From contig NZ_LN832559.1 of assembly GCF_900005615.1 (NCBI RefSeq), forward strand, positions 1,270,837 through 1,334,836: a stretch of 64,000 nt of DNA, read 5' to 3'. Below the pieces are notes generated by a model that worked only from the letters and a program-made list of their open reading frames with translations, was not told the origin of the DNA and did no database searches. Of this stretch, positions 38,462 through 46,325 are shown piece by piece. Positions within the stretch are counted from its first letter, which is position 1. Each line of letters starts with the position of its first letter. The translations under genes were made by a program, and so were the position numbers. The stretch comes from Paracoccus aminovorans. Lineage in GTDB: Bacteria > Pseudomonadota > Alphaproteobacteria > Rhodobacterales > Rhodobacteraceae.

Positions 38462-39778
38462 TCAGAAGTTTATTATCCTGTTCATGAAGTTCCGATCAAT
38501 AAGAAGCGGGGAATCTTCAATAACCTTCCGAAGAGCCTCATCGCTGATGAGATCGCCGCCTGAATCTTCAATTAATGCCGCAGGTCCATCAATAAGTCCC
38601 GCTTGAGTAAGCGCCGGCGTCGCTTCAAGTGCTGCCGTTGCGGCGCTTGACATCACATCTATCTGCTGGCTGTCGTCTAGTCCTTCGACTGGCAGTCCGC
38701 TTGAGTTTCCGGCTACCATTTGGGTTAGTAGCGTTTGAATAATTGTGGCGGCTCTTTTTTCGTTATGAGTTATGCCAAGATTTGTGATTGCAGTGATAAC
38801 CGCTGCTGAAAATCTCTGAAGCTCTGCGGGATCATCGTCCGCCTTCGATATTTTCAAAGAACTCTGCAGTATGTCAATGTCTACAGGTTGACCATAAGCG
38901 CCTAAAATGTCTGCAGAGTTCTGTCTAATCGTTAGGTTTTCGCCGGCAATCACTTTCGCGCGCACCATTGGGAGAGAGGTTTCGTCCTTCATCAGTTCGT
39001 CAAGTTCGGCCTGTGGGAAAGCGCCCTGCCAAGTTTGCTGCAATATACTGTCAAGGGTCAATGTCACGACCTGCATTTTATCTGATACTTCTTCAGCAAA
39101 AGCCGCCCCAGAGGCTTCTGGGAGATGGCTGTCATTTGTAAGATATACCGCCTCAGGATGAGCGACAGAACTCGGAGACTTATAACGATCCGCTATGTTA
39201 GCGAACTTCGCACATTCTGCGTCCGACACCATTGGAGTTGCCAAGCTTGGATTGAGAGAATTATACATTAGATAATTCCCGTCAGGGGAGTGGGCGCTTC
39301 CGTTTGAGATTGACCACATAAGGTTTACTGTGTGCCCAAGTTCATGTGCGATAGCGCGCCCCTCCACGTGTGGATCTCGAAGGGTTTCGATTGTCATAGC
39401 ACTTTTATGGCCCGCACAGCCGAGAACATTTTTTCCTGCCTCCTCTTTCAACGGGCCGCACACTCTAAGATCATTCACAACAAGAACATTTGCTCCATAT
39501 CCAGCAATGGCAATATTCATAACTTCCTGTCGAGTCTTTTCTTCTATGAGAGCAACATTGCCGATTGTTTTCCCCATTTTAACCAAATTATTCAGCTTTA
39601 CGGAAACTCCAGTGCATTGTTGGAGTATCCGATTTGCTTCTGCGACAGCGGTCTTGTAGTGATGAGTTGTCCGGTGGACATTGTTTGCGATTACAATATT
39701 CAGCTTTATATCTTCTGCACCGGCGTTGCTGGCGCACAAAGATATCACGGCGATTGCAGAAATACTTCCTAAACGCAT
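38462..39778 (-). CDS. Secreted zinc metalloprotease-like protein (HELGH)
   Basis: The 438-aa product (start MRLGSISAIAVISLCASNAGA, a signal peptide) has the zincin motif AHELGHTVNLMW at residues 144-155 and a Met-turn-like NYLMYN about 15 residues later. In metzincins the third ligand would be a histidine where W155 sits; the nearest later histidine is H163, so the third ligand is unclear. The ~230-residue C-terminal part is helical and unassigned. Cysteines at 54, 107 and 121 may form disulfides. AT-rich, isolated, probably horizontally acquired. I do not recognise the exact family. Confidence 0.65.
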   Translation of the reverse strand: MRLGSISAIAVISLCASNAGAEDIKLNIVIANNVHRTTHHYKTAVAEANRILQQCTGVSVKLNNLVKMGKTIGNVALIEEKTRQEVMNIAIAGYGANVLVVNDLRVCGPLKEEAGKNVLGCAGHKSAMTIETLRDPHVEGRAIAHELGHTVNLMWSISNGSAHSPDGNYLMYNSLNPSLATPMVSDAECAKFANIADRYKSPSSVAHPEAVYLTNDSHLPEASGAAFAEEVSDKMQVVTLTLDSILQQTWQGAFPQAELDELMKDETSLPMVRAKVIAGENLTIRQNSADILGAYGQPVDIDILQSSLKISKADDDPAELQRFSAAVITAITNLGITHNEKRAATIIQTLLTQMVAGNSSGLPVEGLDDSQQIDVMSSAATAALEATPALTQAGLIDGPAALIEDSGGDLISDEALRKVIEDSPLLIDRNFMNRIINF

Positions 39779-40068
39779 AACGCACCTCATTAACATGTTG
39801 GGTAGACAGTCAGGGCAGTGTATCACAGAGTTGTGATTCGCAAAATTATCTTCTGAAAATGGGGCGTAATGCTTCCCAGCGATTTATTGCAACCGATTCG
39901 CTCTGCGAAAGATATCTCGCCTCCCTTGTCAAGGCCCCTCGGGGGGAAGGTCGATCTTCGGGCCGGGGGAACCGTAATCGGCACGGGGGCACTGCAGATT
40001 ACAACCGGGCATAAAAAACCTTTTTTCTGGTCCGAATAAATACCTTCACATAGTCGAAGGTATTTTCA
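39779..40068. other. Gene-free spacer with hairpin at 40038-40065
   Basis: About 290 bp without a gene. Near its right end AAATACCTTC and GAAGGTATTT form a 10-bp stem with an 8-nt loop and T-run, terminator-like on the + strand. Confidence 0.5.
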
Positions 40069-40155
40069 ATGTCTATTGCTACACCACCCGACCATTTGAC
40101 CCCAGACCAGGCCGCTATCTGGTGTTCAACTCTATCCTCCCTTGAAGCCGGGTGG
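40069..40155 (+). pseudogene. Possible small-terminase N-terminus, cut by an IS5 remnant
   Basis: Twenty-nine codons (MSIATPPDHLTPDQAAIW, then CSTLSSLEAGW) run in frame into the IS5 copy 3 fragment. The PPxHLxxxxxxIW pattern recalls P27-family phage small terminases, which usually follow an HNH gene as here. The match is short. Confidence 0.3.
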
Positions 40156-40524
40156 ATCGCTGACCGCGGCGCCGACGCTGTCATTCCGCCCCGCAAGAAC
40201 GCCAAACCCTGGAAGACAGTCGCCGCCGGCGCGGGCGCACGAAACGAGGCTCTGCGGGCATCGAAATACCTCGGTCGTGCCCTCTGGCGACGATGGAGTG
40301 GATACCACCCCCGAAGCCGCGTCGAGACGAAGATGCACTGTGTGAAACTGCTGGGTCAGCGCCTCATGGCACGGGACTTTGACCGACAGGTCGCCGAGCT
40401 TCAGGTCCGTATCGCTATTCTGAACCGTTACACCGCGCTTGGCATCCCCGTCACAGAGGCCGTGGGATAGATCTGTCCGGGGAAAGGGGAAATCCGGCCA
40501 TCAACTCTTTGGTGCAACAGAGTC
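40156..40524 (+). mobile_element. IS5-family element, truncated copy 3 (3' end)
   Basis: The last 369 bp of the IS5 element found complete at 30510-31559 and 35697-36746 are present, including the transposase C-terminus (from IADRGADAVIPPRKN) and the right inverted repeat. The 5' two-thirds are missing, so it is not mobile alone. Confidence 0.9.
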
Positions 40525-40692
40525 TTCGCTGTATGAAAGGGCACACGCTTCCTGTTTTCGGGCGTCTTGGGCGCGCGAATCTTCTTGCTGCACAGTAAGG
40601 TTTCTTAGCGAAAGGATATTATCGCATGTTTGCGACATGCCCTTGCTCGGAACAAGTGATACAGCCAAGCAGAAGAATAACGTCCGATACAT
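40525..40692 (-). pseudogene. Small secreted protein, 3'-truncated by IS copy 3
   Basis: The minus strand starts MYRTLFFCLAVSLVPSKGMS, a plausible signal peptide, and continues TCDNILSLRNLTVQQED for about 56 codons before entering the IS right end. The rest of the gene is lost. Family not recognisable. Confidence 0.45.
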
Positions 40693-40968
40693 GGCACACC
40701 TGACATCTTTCTTCGGAAATGGTCTCATAGGTTCGCCATTCACGCAACGGTGATGATTACTATGCTAGCCAAAGCCCGGACGCTTTGACGCGTATCGCCA
40801 AACGCCTCTGGCAAGCTGAGGCAGCGCGTTAGCCCAGCCGAATCGAGTTCGATCCACGCGCAAAACCGGGGCAGGGAACCTCGGTCAGAGATTGGGTCGT
40901 GGATTGGGACATATCAGGGGCTGATTTGGTGTTTTGCCAATCTTTTCAATCGCTTATGCGAAATTGAT
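40693..40968. other. Spacer between IS copy 3 region and tRNA-Asn
   Basis: About 275 bp without a gene. I looked for a duplicated tRNA 3' end or an integrase and saw neither. Confidence 0.4.
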
Positions 40969-41043
40969 TGGCTCCGGCGGTAGGGATCGAACCTACGACC
41001 AATTGATTAACAGTCAACTGCTCTACCGCTGAGCTACGCCGGA
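40969..41043 (-). tRNA. tRNA-Asn (GTT)
   Basis: The minus strand gives a 75-nt tRNA starting TCCGGCGTAGCTCAGCGG, with anticodon loop CTGTTAA (anticodon GTT), T-arm GGTTCGATCCC and encoded CCA. The acceptor stem TCCGGCG/CGCCGGA is perfect. Its 3' end faces the accessory island, a common integration arrangement. Confidence 0.95.
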
Positions 41044-41144
41044 ACACGGGGCGGTATATAGCCGCCGGTTTCGGGGGCGTCCAGAGCCATTTGCGGATTT
41101 TTTGCGGCTCTGCTCAAAATCTCCATCGGCTCGCACCACCCCCT

Positions 41145-42011
41145 TCAATGCGTCGAAAAAACCGCCTCCAGACCGATGGAGCCGGGGGTCGAGACAGCGC
41201 CCAGTTCGGAGAGCGCGATCAGATGCGCCAGCACGTTGCGGGTCGCCGCTCGGATCAGGGTCGGCGGCACGTCGTAGATCCGGCGGGCCAGCGTCTCGGC
41301 ATCGGCCGGGCCGTCGCGCAGCGCCGAAAGGATCTGCACCGTCCGCGTCCGGCGATGGGCGGCCAGTTCGGCCAGCCGGGCCGAAGGATCGGCGATCGCG
41401 CCGCCATGCGCGGGCAGCAACGCGGCGGCAGCCTCGGAATCCAGCCGCGACAGGGTGCGGAAATAATCCGCGAGATCGCCGTCCGGAGGCGAGATCAGCG
41501 TCGAGGACCAGCCCATCACCACGTCGCCGCAGAAGATCTGCCGCTCGGTGCGAAAGCTCAGGTGGCCGGCGAAATGGCCCGGCGTGTGCAGCGCCACCAG
41601 CCGCCATTCGTCGCTTTCCACCACGGCGCCGTCGGCCAGCGCCACGTCCGGCGCAAAGCCGCGGTCCAGCCCTTCGCCGCCGGCGATGCCGCCCTCGCGC
41701 GCCAGGCGCTGCATCAGGGCGGATCGCCCGGCCTCGGCGGGGCCGAAGCCCAGGATCGGCGCTCCGGTCGCCTGCGCCAGGGCGCGCGCGCCGCCGGAAT
41801 GGTCCAGATGCGCATGGGTGACCAGGATATGGCTGACGCGGCCGGACCCGATGGCGGCGAGAATCGCCGCGCGATGGGCGGGCAGGTCGGGGCCAGGGTC
41901 GATCACCGCGACCTGGTCGCGCCCCAGCAGGAAGGTGTTCGTCCCCGGGCCGGTCAGGGGCGAGGGATTGTCGGCGGTGATGACCCGCAGGGCTTTCTCG
42001 GCGCTCGTCAT
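41145..42011 (-). CDS. MBL-fold metallo-hydrolase
   Basis: The 288-aa product has the metallo-beta-lactamase motif THAHLDHSGGARAL, later HTPGHFAGHLSF and CGDVVMGW (two-metal site), and a C-terminal winged-helix-like region (~225-285). Similar to LACTB2/YcbL-type hydrolases; substrate unknown. It is the first core gene right of the tRNA. Confidence 0.88.
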   Translation of the reverse strand: MTSAEKALRVITADNPSPLTGPGTNTFLLGRDQVAVIDPGPDLPAHRAAILAAIGSGRVSHILVTHAHLDHSGGARALAQATGAPILGFGPAEAGRSALMQRLAREGGIAGGEGLDRGFAPDVALADGAVVESDEWRLVALHTPGHFAGHLSFRTERQIFCGDVVMGWSSTLISPPDGDLADYFRTLSRLDSEAAAALLPAHGGAIADPSARLAELAAHRRTRTVQILSALRDGPADAETLARRIYDVPPTLIRAATRNVLAHLIALSELGAVSTPGSIGLEAVFSTH

Positions 42012-42069
42012 GCGGCTAACCTAGCCGCGCGGGGCCGCCTGTCCAAGGCCGCCGAAGGGATGAGGCACG

Positions 42070-43410
42070 ATGAATTTCGAATGGCTGAAGCGGGCGATGC
42101 CGCGCGGGCTCTACGGCCGGGCGGCGCTGATCCTGTTCCTGCCGGTGGTGGTGGTGACGGTAGTGGTCACCGTCATGTTCCTGCAGCGCCATTTCGAGGA
42201 TGTGACCCGGCAGATGACCTCGGGCATGGCCAGCGAGATCGCGCTGGTCGCGGCGCGCATCGACGCGGCCCCCGATATCGCCGCGGCGCGCGATTCGGCG
42301 CGGCAGATCGCCGGGCCGCTGGGCCTGGACCTAGTCCTGCCCGCAGCGGAGGAAGGCGCCGACGACCACGTCTTTTATGACCTCTCGGGGCGCATCGTCA
42401 TCGCCGAACTGCATGACCGCCTGCCCGAGGTCCGTGCCGTGGACCTGGGTCTGCGGCGCGAGGTCCGGGTGACGCTGCACGGCCGCTGGGGCCCGTATCA
42501 GCTGGTGTTTCCGCGGGTGCGGGTCAGCGCGTCGAATCCGCATCAGCTGCTGGTGCTGATGGTCGGCACCTCGCTCTTGATGACCGCCATCGCCACGATC
42601 TTTCTGCGCAACCAGTTGCGCCCGATCCGGCGCCTCGCGCGCGCGGCCGAGGAATATGGCAAGGGCCGCATCATCCCCTATCGCCCGGCCGGCGCCAGCG
42701 AGATCCGCAGCGCCGGCACCGCCTTCCTGGAGATGCGCGCCCGCATCGAGCGCCAGAACGAGCAGCGCAAGCAGATGCTCTCGGGCGTCAGCCACGACCT
42801 GAGGACGCCCTTGACCCGGCTGCGACTGGGGCTGTCGATGCTGTCGCCCGACTACCCGCCCGAGCCGGGCGAGATCGCGGCGCTGGAAGGCGATGTGGCG
42901 GCGATGGGCACCATGGTCGACGCCTTTCTGGACCATGCCCGCGACGCCGCCCAGGATGCGCCGCCGCAATCGGTGCCGGCACTGGATTTCCTGCGCAGCA
43001 TCGTCGCCGATGCGCAGCGCGGTGGCCAAGCGGTGCGGCTGCACGAACTGACCGGCGACGAGGCCGGCCGCGCCACCTTCAGCCGCGACAGCCTGCGCCG
43101 CGCCATCGAAAATCTGATCGGCAATGCCGTGCGCTATGGCGAGCGGGCCGAGGTCGATGCCGCGCTGGGGCCGAGCTATTTCCGCATCTCGATCGAGGAC
43201 GACGGGCCCGGCATCCCGCCTGAAAAGCGCGAGGAGGCGCTGAAGCCCTTTACCCGCCTGGACCCGGCCCGCAACCAGAACCAGGGCCAGGGCGTCGGCC
43301 TGGGCCTGGCCATCGCCGCCGACATCGCCCGCGCCCATGGCGGCCAGCTGCGGCTGGGCGAGGGCGAGCGGCTGGGCGGCTTGCGGGCCGAGATCGTCAT
43401 TCCGCGCTGA
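42070..43410 (+). CDS. EnvZ-like sensor histidine kinase
   Basis: The 446-aa product has two membrane segments (about 15-37 and 158-180) around a periplasmic domain, a HAMP region, H-box SHDLRTPLTRLRLGL, N-box AIENLIGNAVRYG, and G-boxes DDGPGIP and GVGLGLAIA. It autophosphorylates and passes phosphate to a response regulator, but none is encoded beside it: the neighbours are a divergent MBL gene and fabD. The signal is unknown. Confidence 0.93.
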   Translation: MNFEWLKRAMPRGLYGRAALILFLPVVVVTVVVTVMFLQRHFEDVTRQMTSGMASEIALVAARIDAAPDIAAARDSARQIAGPLGLDLVLPAAEEGADDHVFYDLSGRIVIAELHDRLPEVRAVDLGLRREVRVTLHGRWGPYQLVFPRVRVSASNPHQLLVLMVGTSLLMTAIATIFLRNQLRPIRRLARAAEEYGKGRIIPYRPAGASEIRSAGTAFLEMRARIERQNEQRKQMLSGVSHDLRTPLTRLRLGLSMLSPDYPPEPGEIAALEGDVAAMGTMVDAFLDHARDAAQDAPPQSVPALDFLRSIVADAQRGGQAVRLHELTGDEAGRATFSRDSLRRAIENLIGNAVRYGERAEVDAALGPSYFRISIEDDGPGIPPEKREEALKPFTRLDPARNQNQGQGVGLGLAIAADIARAHGGQLRLGEGERLGGLRAEIVIPR

Positions 43411-43482
43411 GCGGCGCGGTTGCGGGATGCCCCGCCGCGGGCTAAGCCTGTCGCAAGGACATAAGACAGAAGGGATTCCGCG

Positions 43483-44409
43483 ATGCGGGCATTCGTATTT
43501 CCGGGGCAGGGCGCCCAGGTCGTGGGCATGGGGCGCGAGCTGGCCGAGGCCTATCCGGCGGCGCGCGCGGTCTTTGCCGAGGTGGACGAGGCATTGGGCG
43601 AGAACCTGTCGGAGCTGATCTGGAACGGCGACATCGAGATCCTGACCCTGACCCAGAACGCCCAGCCGGCGCTGATGGCGACCTCGCTGGCGGCGTTCCG
43701 GGCGCTGGAATCCGAGGGGTTCGGCATCCAGGACGCGGATTTCGTCGCCGGCCACTCGCTTGGCGAATATTCGGCGCTTTGTGCGGCCGGCGCGCTGAGC
43801 CTCGCGGATACCGCGCGGCTTTTGCGCCTGCGCGGCCAGGCCATGCAGGAGGCGGTGCCGGTCGGGCAGGGCGCCATGGCGGCGATCCTGGGGCTGGACT
43901 TCACCACCGTCGACCAGATCGCGCGCGACGCGGCCGAGGGCGAGGTCTGCCAGGCTGCCAATGACAACGACCCGGCGCAGGTGGTGATCTCGGGCCACAA
44001 GGAGGCGGTCGAGCGCGCGGCGGCCCTGGCCAAGGAACGCGGCGCCAAGCGGGCGCTGATGCTGCCGGTCTCGGCCCCGTTCCACTCGGCGCTGATGCAG
44101 CCGGCGGCGGCGGTGATGGCCGAGGCACTGGCGGCGGTCGAGATCGCAGCCCCCGCCGTGCCGCTGGTCGCCAATGTCCGCGCCGAGCCGGTGACCGAGC
44201 CCGGCGCCATCCGCCGGCTGCTGGTCGAGCAGGTGACCGGCGCGGTGCGATGGCGCGAGTCGGTCGCGTTTCTGGCCGGAGCCGGCGTGACGGAGTTCTG
44301 GGAGATCGGCGCCGGCAAGGCGCTGTCGGGGATGATCAAGCGCATCGCCAAGGAGGCGGTGGTGAAGAATATCGGCGTGCCGGGCGATATCGCGGCGCTG
44401 AAGGCATAA
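43483..44409 (+). CDS. fabD: Malonyl-CoA:ACP transacylase
   Basis: The 308-aa product has the FPGQGAQ start, the nucleophile motif GHSLGEYSA and the catalytic histidine in SAPFHSALM. It loads malonyl groups onto ACP for fatty-acid synthesis. It heads the fabD-fabG-acpP group. Confidence 0.97.
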   Translation: MRAFVFPGQGAQVVGMGRELAEAYPAARAVFAEVDEALGENLSELIWNGDIEILTLTQNAQPALMATSLAAFRALESEGFGIQDADFVAGHSLGEYSALCAAGALSLADTARLLRLRGQAMQEAVPVGQGAMAAILGLDFTTVDQIARDAAEGEVCQAANDNDPAQVVISGHKEAVERAAALAKERGAKRALMLPVSAPFHSALMQPAAAVMAEALAAVEIAAPAVPLVANVRAEPVTEPGAIRRLLVEQVTGAVRWRESVAFLAGAGVTEFWEIGAGKALSGMIKRIAKEAVVKNIGVPGDIAALKA

Positions 44410-44466
44410 GGGGGCTCCGCCCCCATCCCTGCGGGATTCCCCCGGAGTATTTGGAAAACGGAGAAG
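44410..44466. repeat. Intergenic repeat, copy 2, between fabD and fabG
   Basis: GGGGGCTCCGCCCCC (44410-44424) then CCCCCGGAGTATTTGGAAAA (44439-44458) repeat the arrangement at 1905-1980. Here it lies between co-directional genes and its end (GGAGAAG) seems to provide the fabG ribosome-binding site. Confidence 0.6.
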
Positions 44467-44472
44467 AGCTTG

Positions 44473-45210
44473 ATGTTTGATCTGACGGGCAGGAATGCGC
44501 TGGTGACCGGCGCTTCGGGCGGGATCGGCGGCGCTGTGGCCGAGGCGCTGCATGCCGCCGGCGCCACGGTGGCGCTGTCGGGCACGCGCGAGGCGCCGCT
44601 GCGCGAGCTGGCCGAGAAGCTGGGCTCGCGGGCGCATGTCGTGACCGCGAACCTGTCGGATGCCGCCGCCGTCGAGGCGCTGCCCAAGGCCGCGGCCGAG
44701 GCCATGGGTTCGGTCGACGTGCTGGTGAACAACGCCGGCATCACCCGCGACAACCTGTTCATGCGCATGTCGGACGAGGAATGGGCGCAGGTGATCGAAG
44801 TGAACCTGACCTCGAGCTTTCGGCTGTGCCGGGCGGTGCTGCGCGGCATGATGAAGGCGCGCTGGGGCCGGATCGTCAACATCGGCTCGGTCGTCGGCGC
44901 CACCGGCAATCCGGGGCAGGGCAATTATGCCGCCGCCAAGGCGGGGCTCGTCGGCATGTCGAAGAGCCTGGCCTATGAGGTCGCCTCGCGCGGGATCACG
45001 GTGAACTGCGTGGCCCCGGGCTTCATCGAGACGGCGATGACAGACAAGCTGAACGACGAGCAGAAGGGCCGCATCCTGACGCAGATCCCGGCCGGGCGCA
45101 TGGGTTCCGCGCAGGAGATCGCAGCGGCGGTGCTGTATCTGTCGAGTCCCGAGGCGGGCTATGTCACCGGCGCGACCCTGCATGTCAACGGCGGCATGGC
45201 GATGATCTGA
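44473..45210 (+). CDS. fabG: 3-oxoacyl-ACP reductase
   Basis: The 245-aa short-chain dehydrogenase has the NADPH motif TGASGGIGGAV, NNAGITRDN, and the catalytic Ser-Tyr-Lys (IGSVVG, NYAAAKAG). It reduces 3-ketoacyl-ACP in fatty-acid elongation. I use the ATG at 44473, after GGAGAAGAGC. Confidence 0.97.
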   Translation: MFDLTGRNALVTGASGGIGGAVAEALHAAGATVALSGTREAPLRELAEKLGSRAHVVTANLSDAAAVEALPKAAAEAMGSVDVLVNNAGITRDNLFMRMSDEEWAQVIEVNLTSSFRLCRAVLRGMMKARWGRIVNIGSVVGATGNPGQGNYAAAKAGLVGMSKSLAYEVASRGITVNCVAPGFIETAMTDKLNDEQKGRILTQIPAGRMGSAQEIAAAVLYLSSPEAGYVTGATLHVNGGMAMI

Positions 45211-45226
45211 TCGTGGTTTATGCGGG

Positions 45227-45254
45227 TTGCAAGATCACGCCTCCGTGCTATATC
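45227..45254 (+). promoter_or_regulatory. Promoter for acpP
   Basis: TTGCAA and TATATC, 16 bp apart, lie about 95 bp before the acpP start. It gives acpP its own promoter in addition to read-through from fabG. Confidence 0.45.
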
Positions 45255-45347
45255 CCGCAAACAAGGCCGCAGGGGAACCGCCCTGGGCTGCGCCCGGCGT
45301 AAAGCCGGACCTTTCTGGGCGGATGCCCGCGAAAACGAGGAAGAGAC

Positions 45348-45581
45348 ATGAGCGATATCGCTGATCGCGTGAAGAAAATCGTCGTCGAGCACCTGGGTGT
45401 CGATGAGGACAAGGTGACCGAGACCGCTTCGTTCATCGACGATCTCGGCGCCGACTCGCTGGACACCGTGGAACTGGTCATGGCGTTCGAGGAAGAATTC
45501 GGCATCGAGATCCCGGATGACGCGGCCGAGACCATCCAGACCTTCGGCGATGCGGTGAAGTTCATCCAGGGCGCGGTCTGA
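45348..45581 (+). CDS. acpP: Acyl carrier protein
   Basis: The 77-aa acidic product has the phosphopantetheine serine in [18 protein letters not shown]. It carries growing acyl chains. The usual fabF partner does not follow; a strong terminator and then dps do. Confidence 0.98.
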   Translation: MSDIADRVKKIVVEHLGVDEDKVTETASFIDDLGADSLDTVELVMAFEEEFGIEIPDDAAETIQTFGDAVKFIQGAV

Positions 45582-45603
45582 TCCCGTCCCATGGGATTTT
45601 CCG

Positions 45604-45640
45604 GGCGGTGCTTCCAGGGCGGAAGCGCCGCCTTTTCTTT
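45604..45640 (+). terminator. Terminator of acpP
   Basis: GGCGGTGCTTCC and GGAAGCGCCGCC form a 12-bp stem (one G-U) with a 5-nt loop, followed by TTTTCTTT. Confidence 0.85.
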
Positions 45641-45709
45641 TGGCTTTTCCGGAACTGCCGGCATCTCCGGCCCGTTTAGCGGGCGAACCTGAAGAAAGGA
45701 GAATGCCCT

Positions 45710-46183
45710 ATGGCAGTCAACGTCCAGGGTCTCAGCGACAATGCCCGCAAGACCGCCATCGCCGAACTGAACGCCCGGCTTGCCGATGCCGTGGCGCTTT
45801 CCGCCGCGATCAAGCAGGCGCATTGGAACGTCAAGGGTCGCAACTTCATCGCCGTGCATGAGCTGTTCGACACCGTGTTCCGCAACCTGCAGGGCCATGT
45901 CGACACCATGGCCGAGCGCGTGCAGGTGCTGGATGGCGTCGCCGTGGGCACGGTCGAGAAGGTCGCCAAGGCGAGTACGCTGAAGGAATACCCGACCGAC
46001 CTGACCAAGGCCGAGGATCACATCAAGGCGGTCTGCGAACGGATGCGCGATTACGGCAAGAAGGTCCGCGAGGCCATCGACACCACCGACGAGGCGGGCG
46101 ATGCCGATACCGCCGACCTGTTCACCGCCGCCTCGCGCACGGCGGACAAAGACCTATGGTTCATGGAAAGCCATCTCGAATGA
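45710..46183 (+). CDS. dps: Dps / ferritin-like DNA-protection protein
   Basis: The 157-aa product matches Dps: the ferroxidase motif KQAHWNVKGRNFIAVHELFD and later HVDTMAERVQVLDG. Dps dodecamers oxidise iron with peroxide and shield DNA. A strong AAAGGAGAAT precedes the ATG. Monocistronic with terminators on both sides. Confidence 0.93.
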   Translation: MAVNVQGLSDNARKTAIAELNARLADAVALSAAIKQAHWNVKGRNFIAVHELFDTVFRNLQGHVDTMAERVQVLDGVAVGTVEKVAKASTLKEYPTDLTKAEDHIKAVCERMRDYGKKVREAIDTTDEAGDADTADLFTAASRTADKDLWFMESHLE

Positions 46184-46204
46184 ACCCCCTTCAGGGCTGA
46201 CATG

Positions 46205-46233
46205 AAGCCGGGACTGGGGTCCCGGCTTTTTTT
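46205..46233 (+). terminator. Terminator of dps
   Basis: AAGCCGGGAC and GTCCCGGCTT form a 10-bp stem with a TGGG loop, followed by TTTTT. Confidence 0.9.
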
Positions 46234-46325
46234 CTTGGCGCAGGGCGGCGGTTTTTGTCTCGGCCGCGCAGTTTTCCGCCGCGGGGCGATTGCGCTGCCC
46301 CGCGCCCCGCCCCTAGATTGGCGCC

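Noticed and set aside
42331..45183. Long open frame on the - strand opposite the kinase, fabD and fabG
   Set aside because: It spans three well-supported genes and shows only shadow-type composition.
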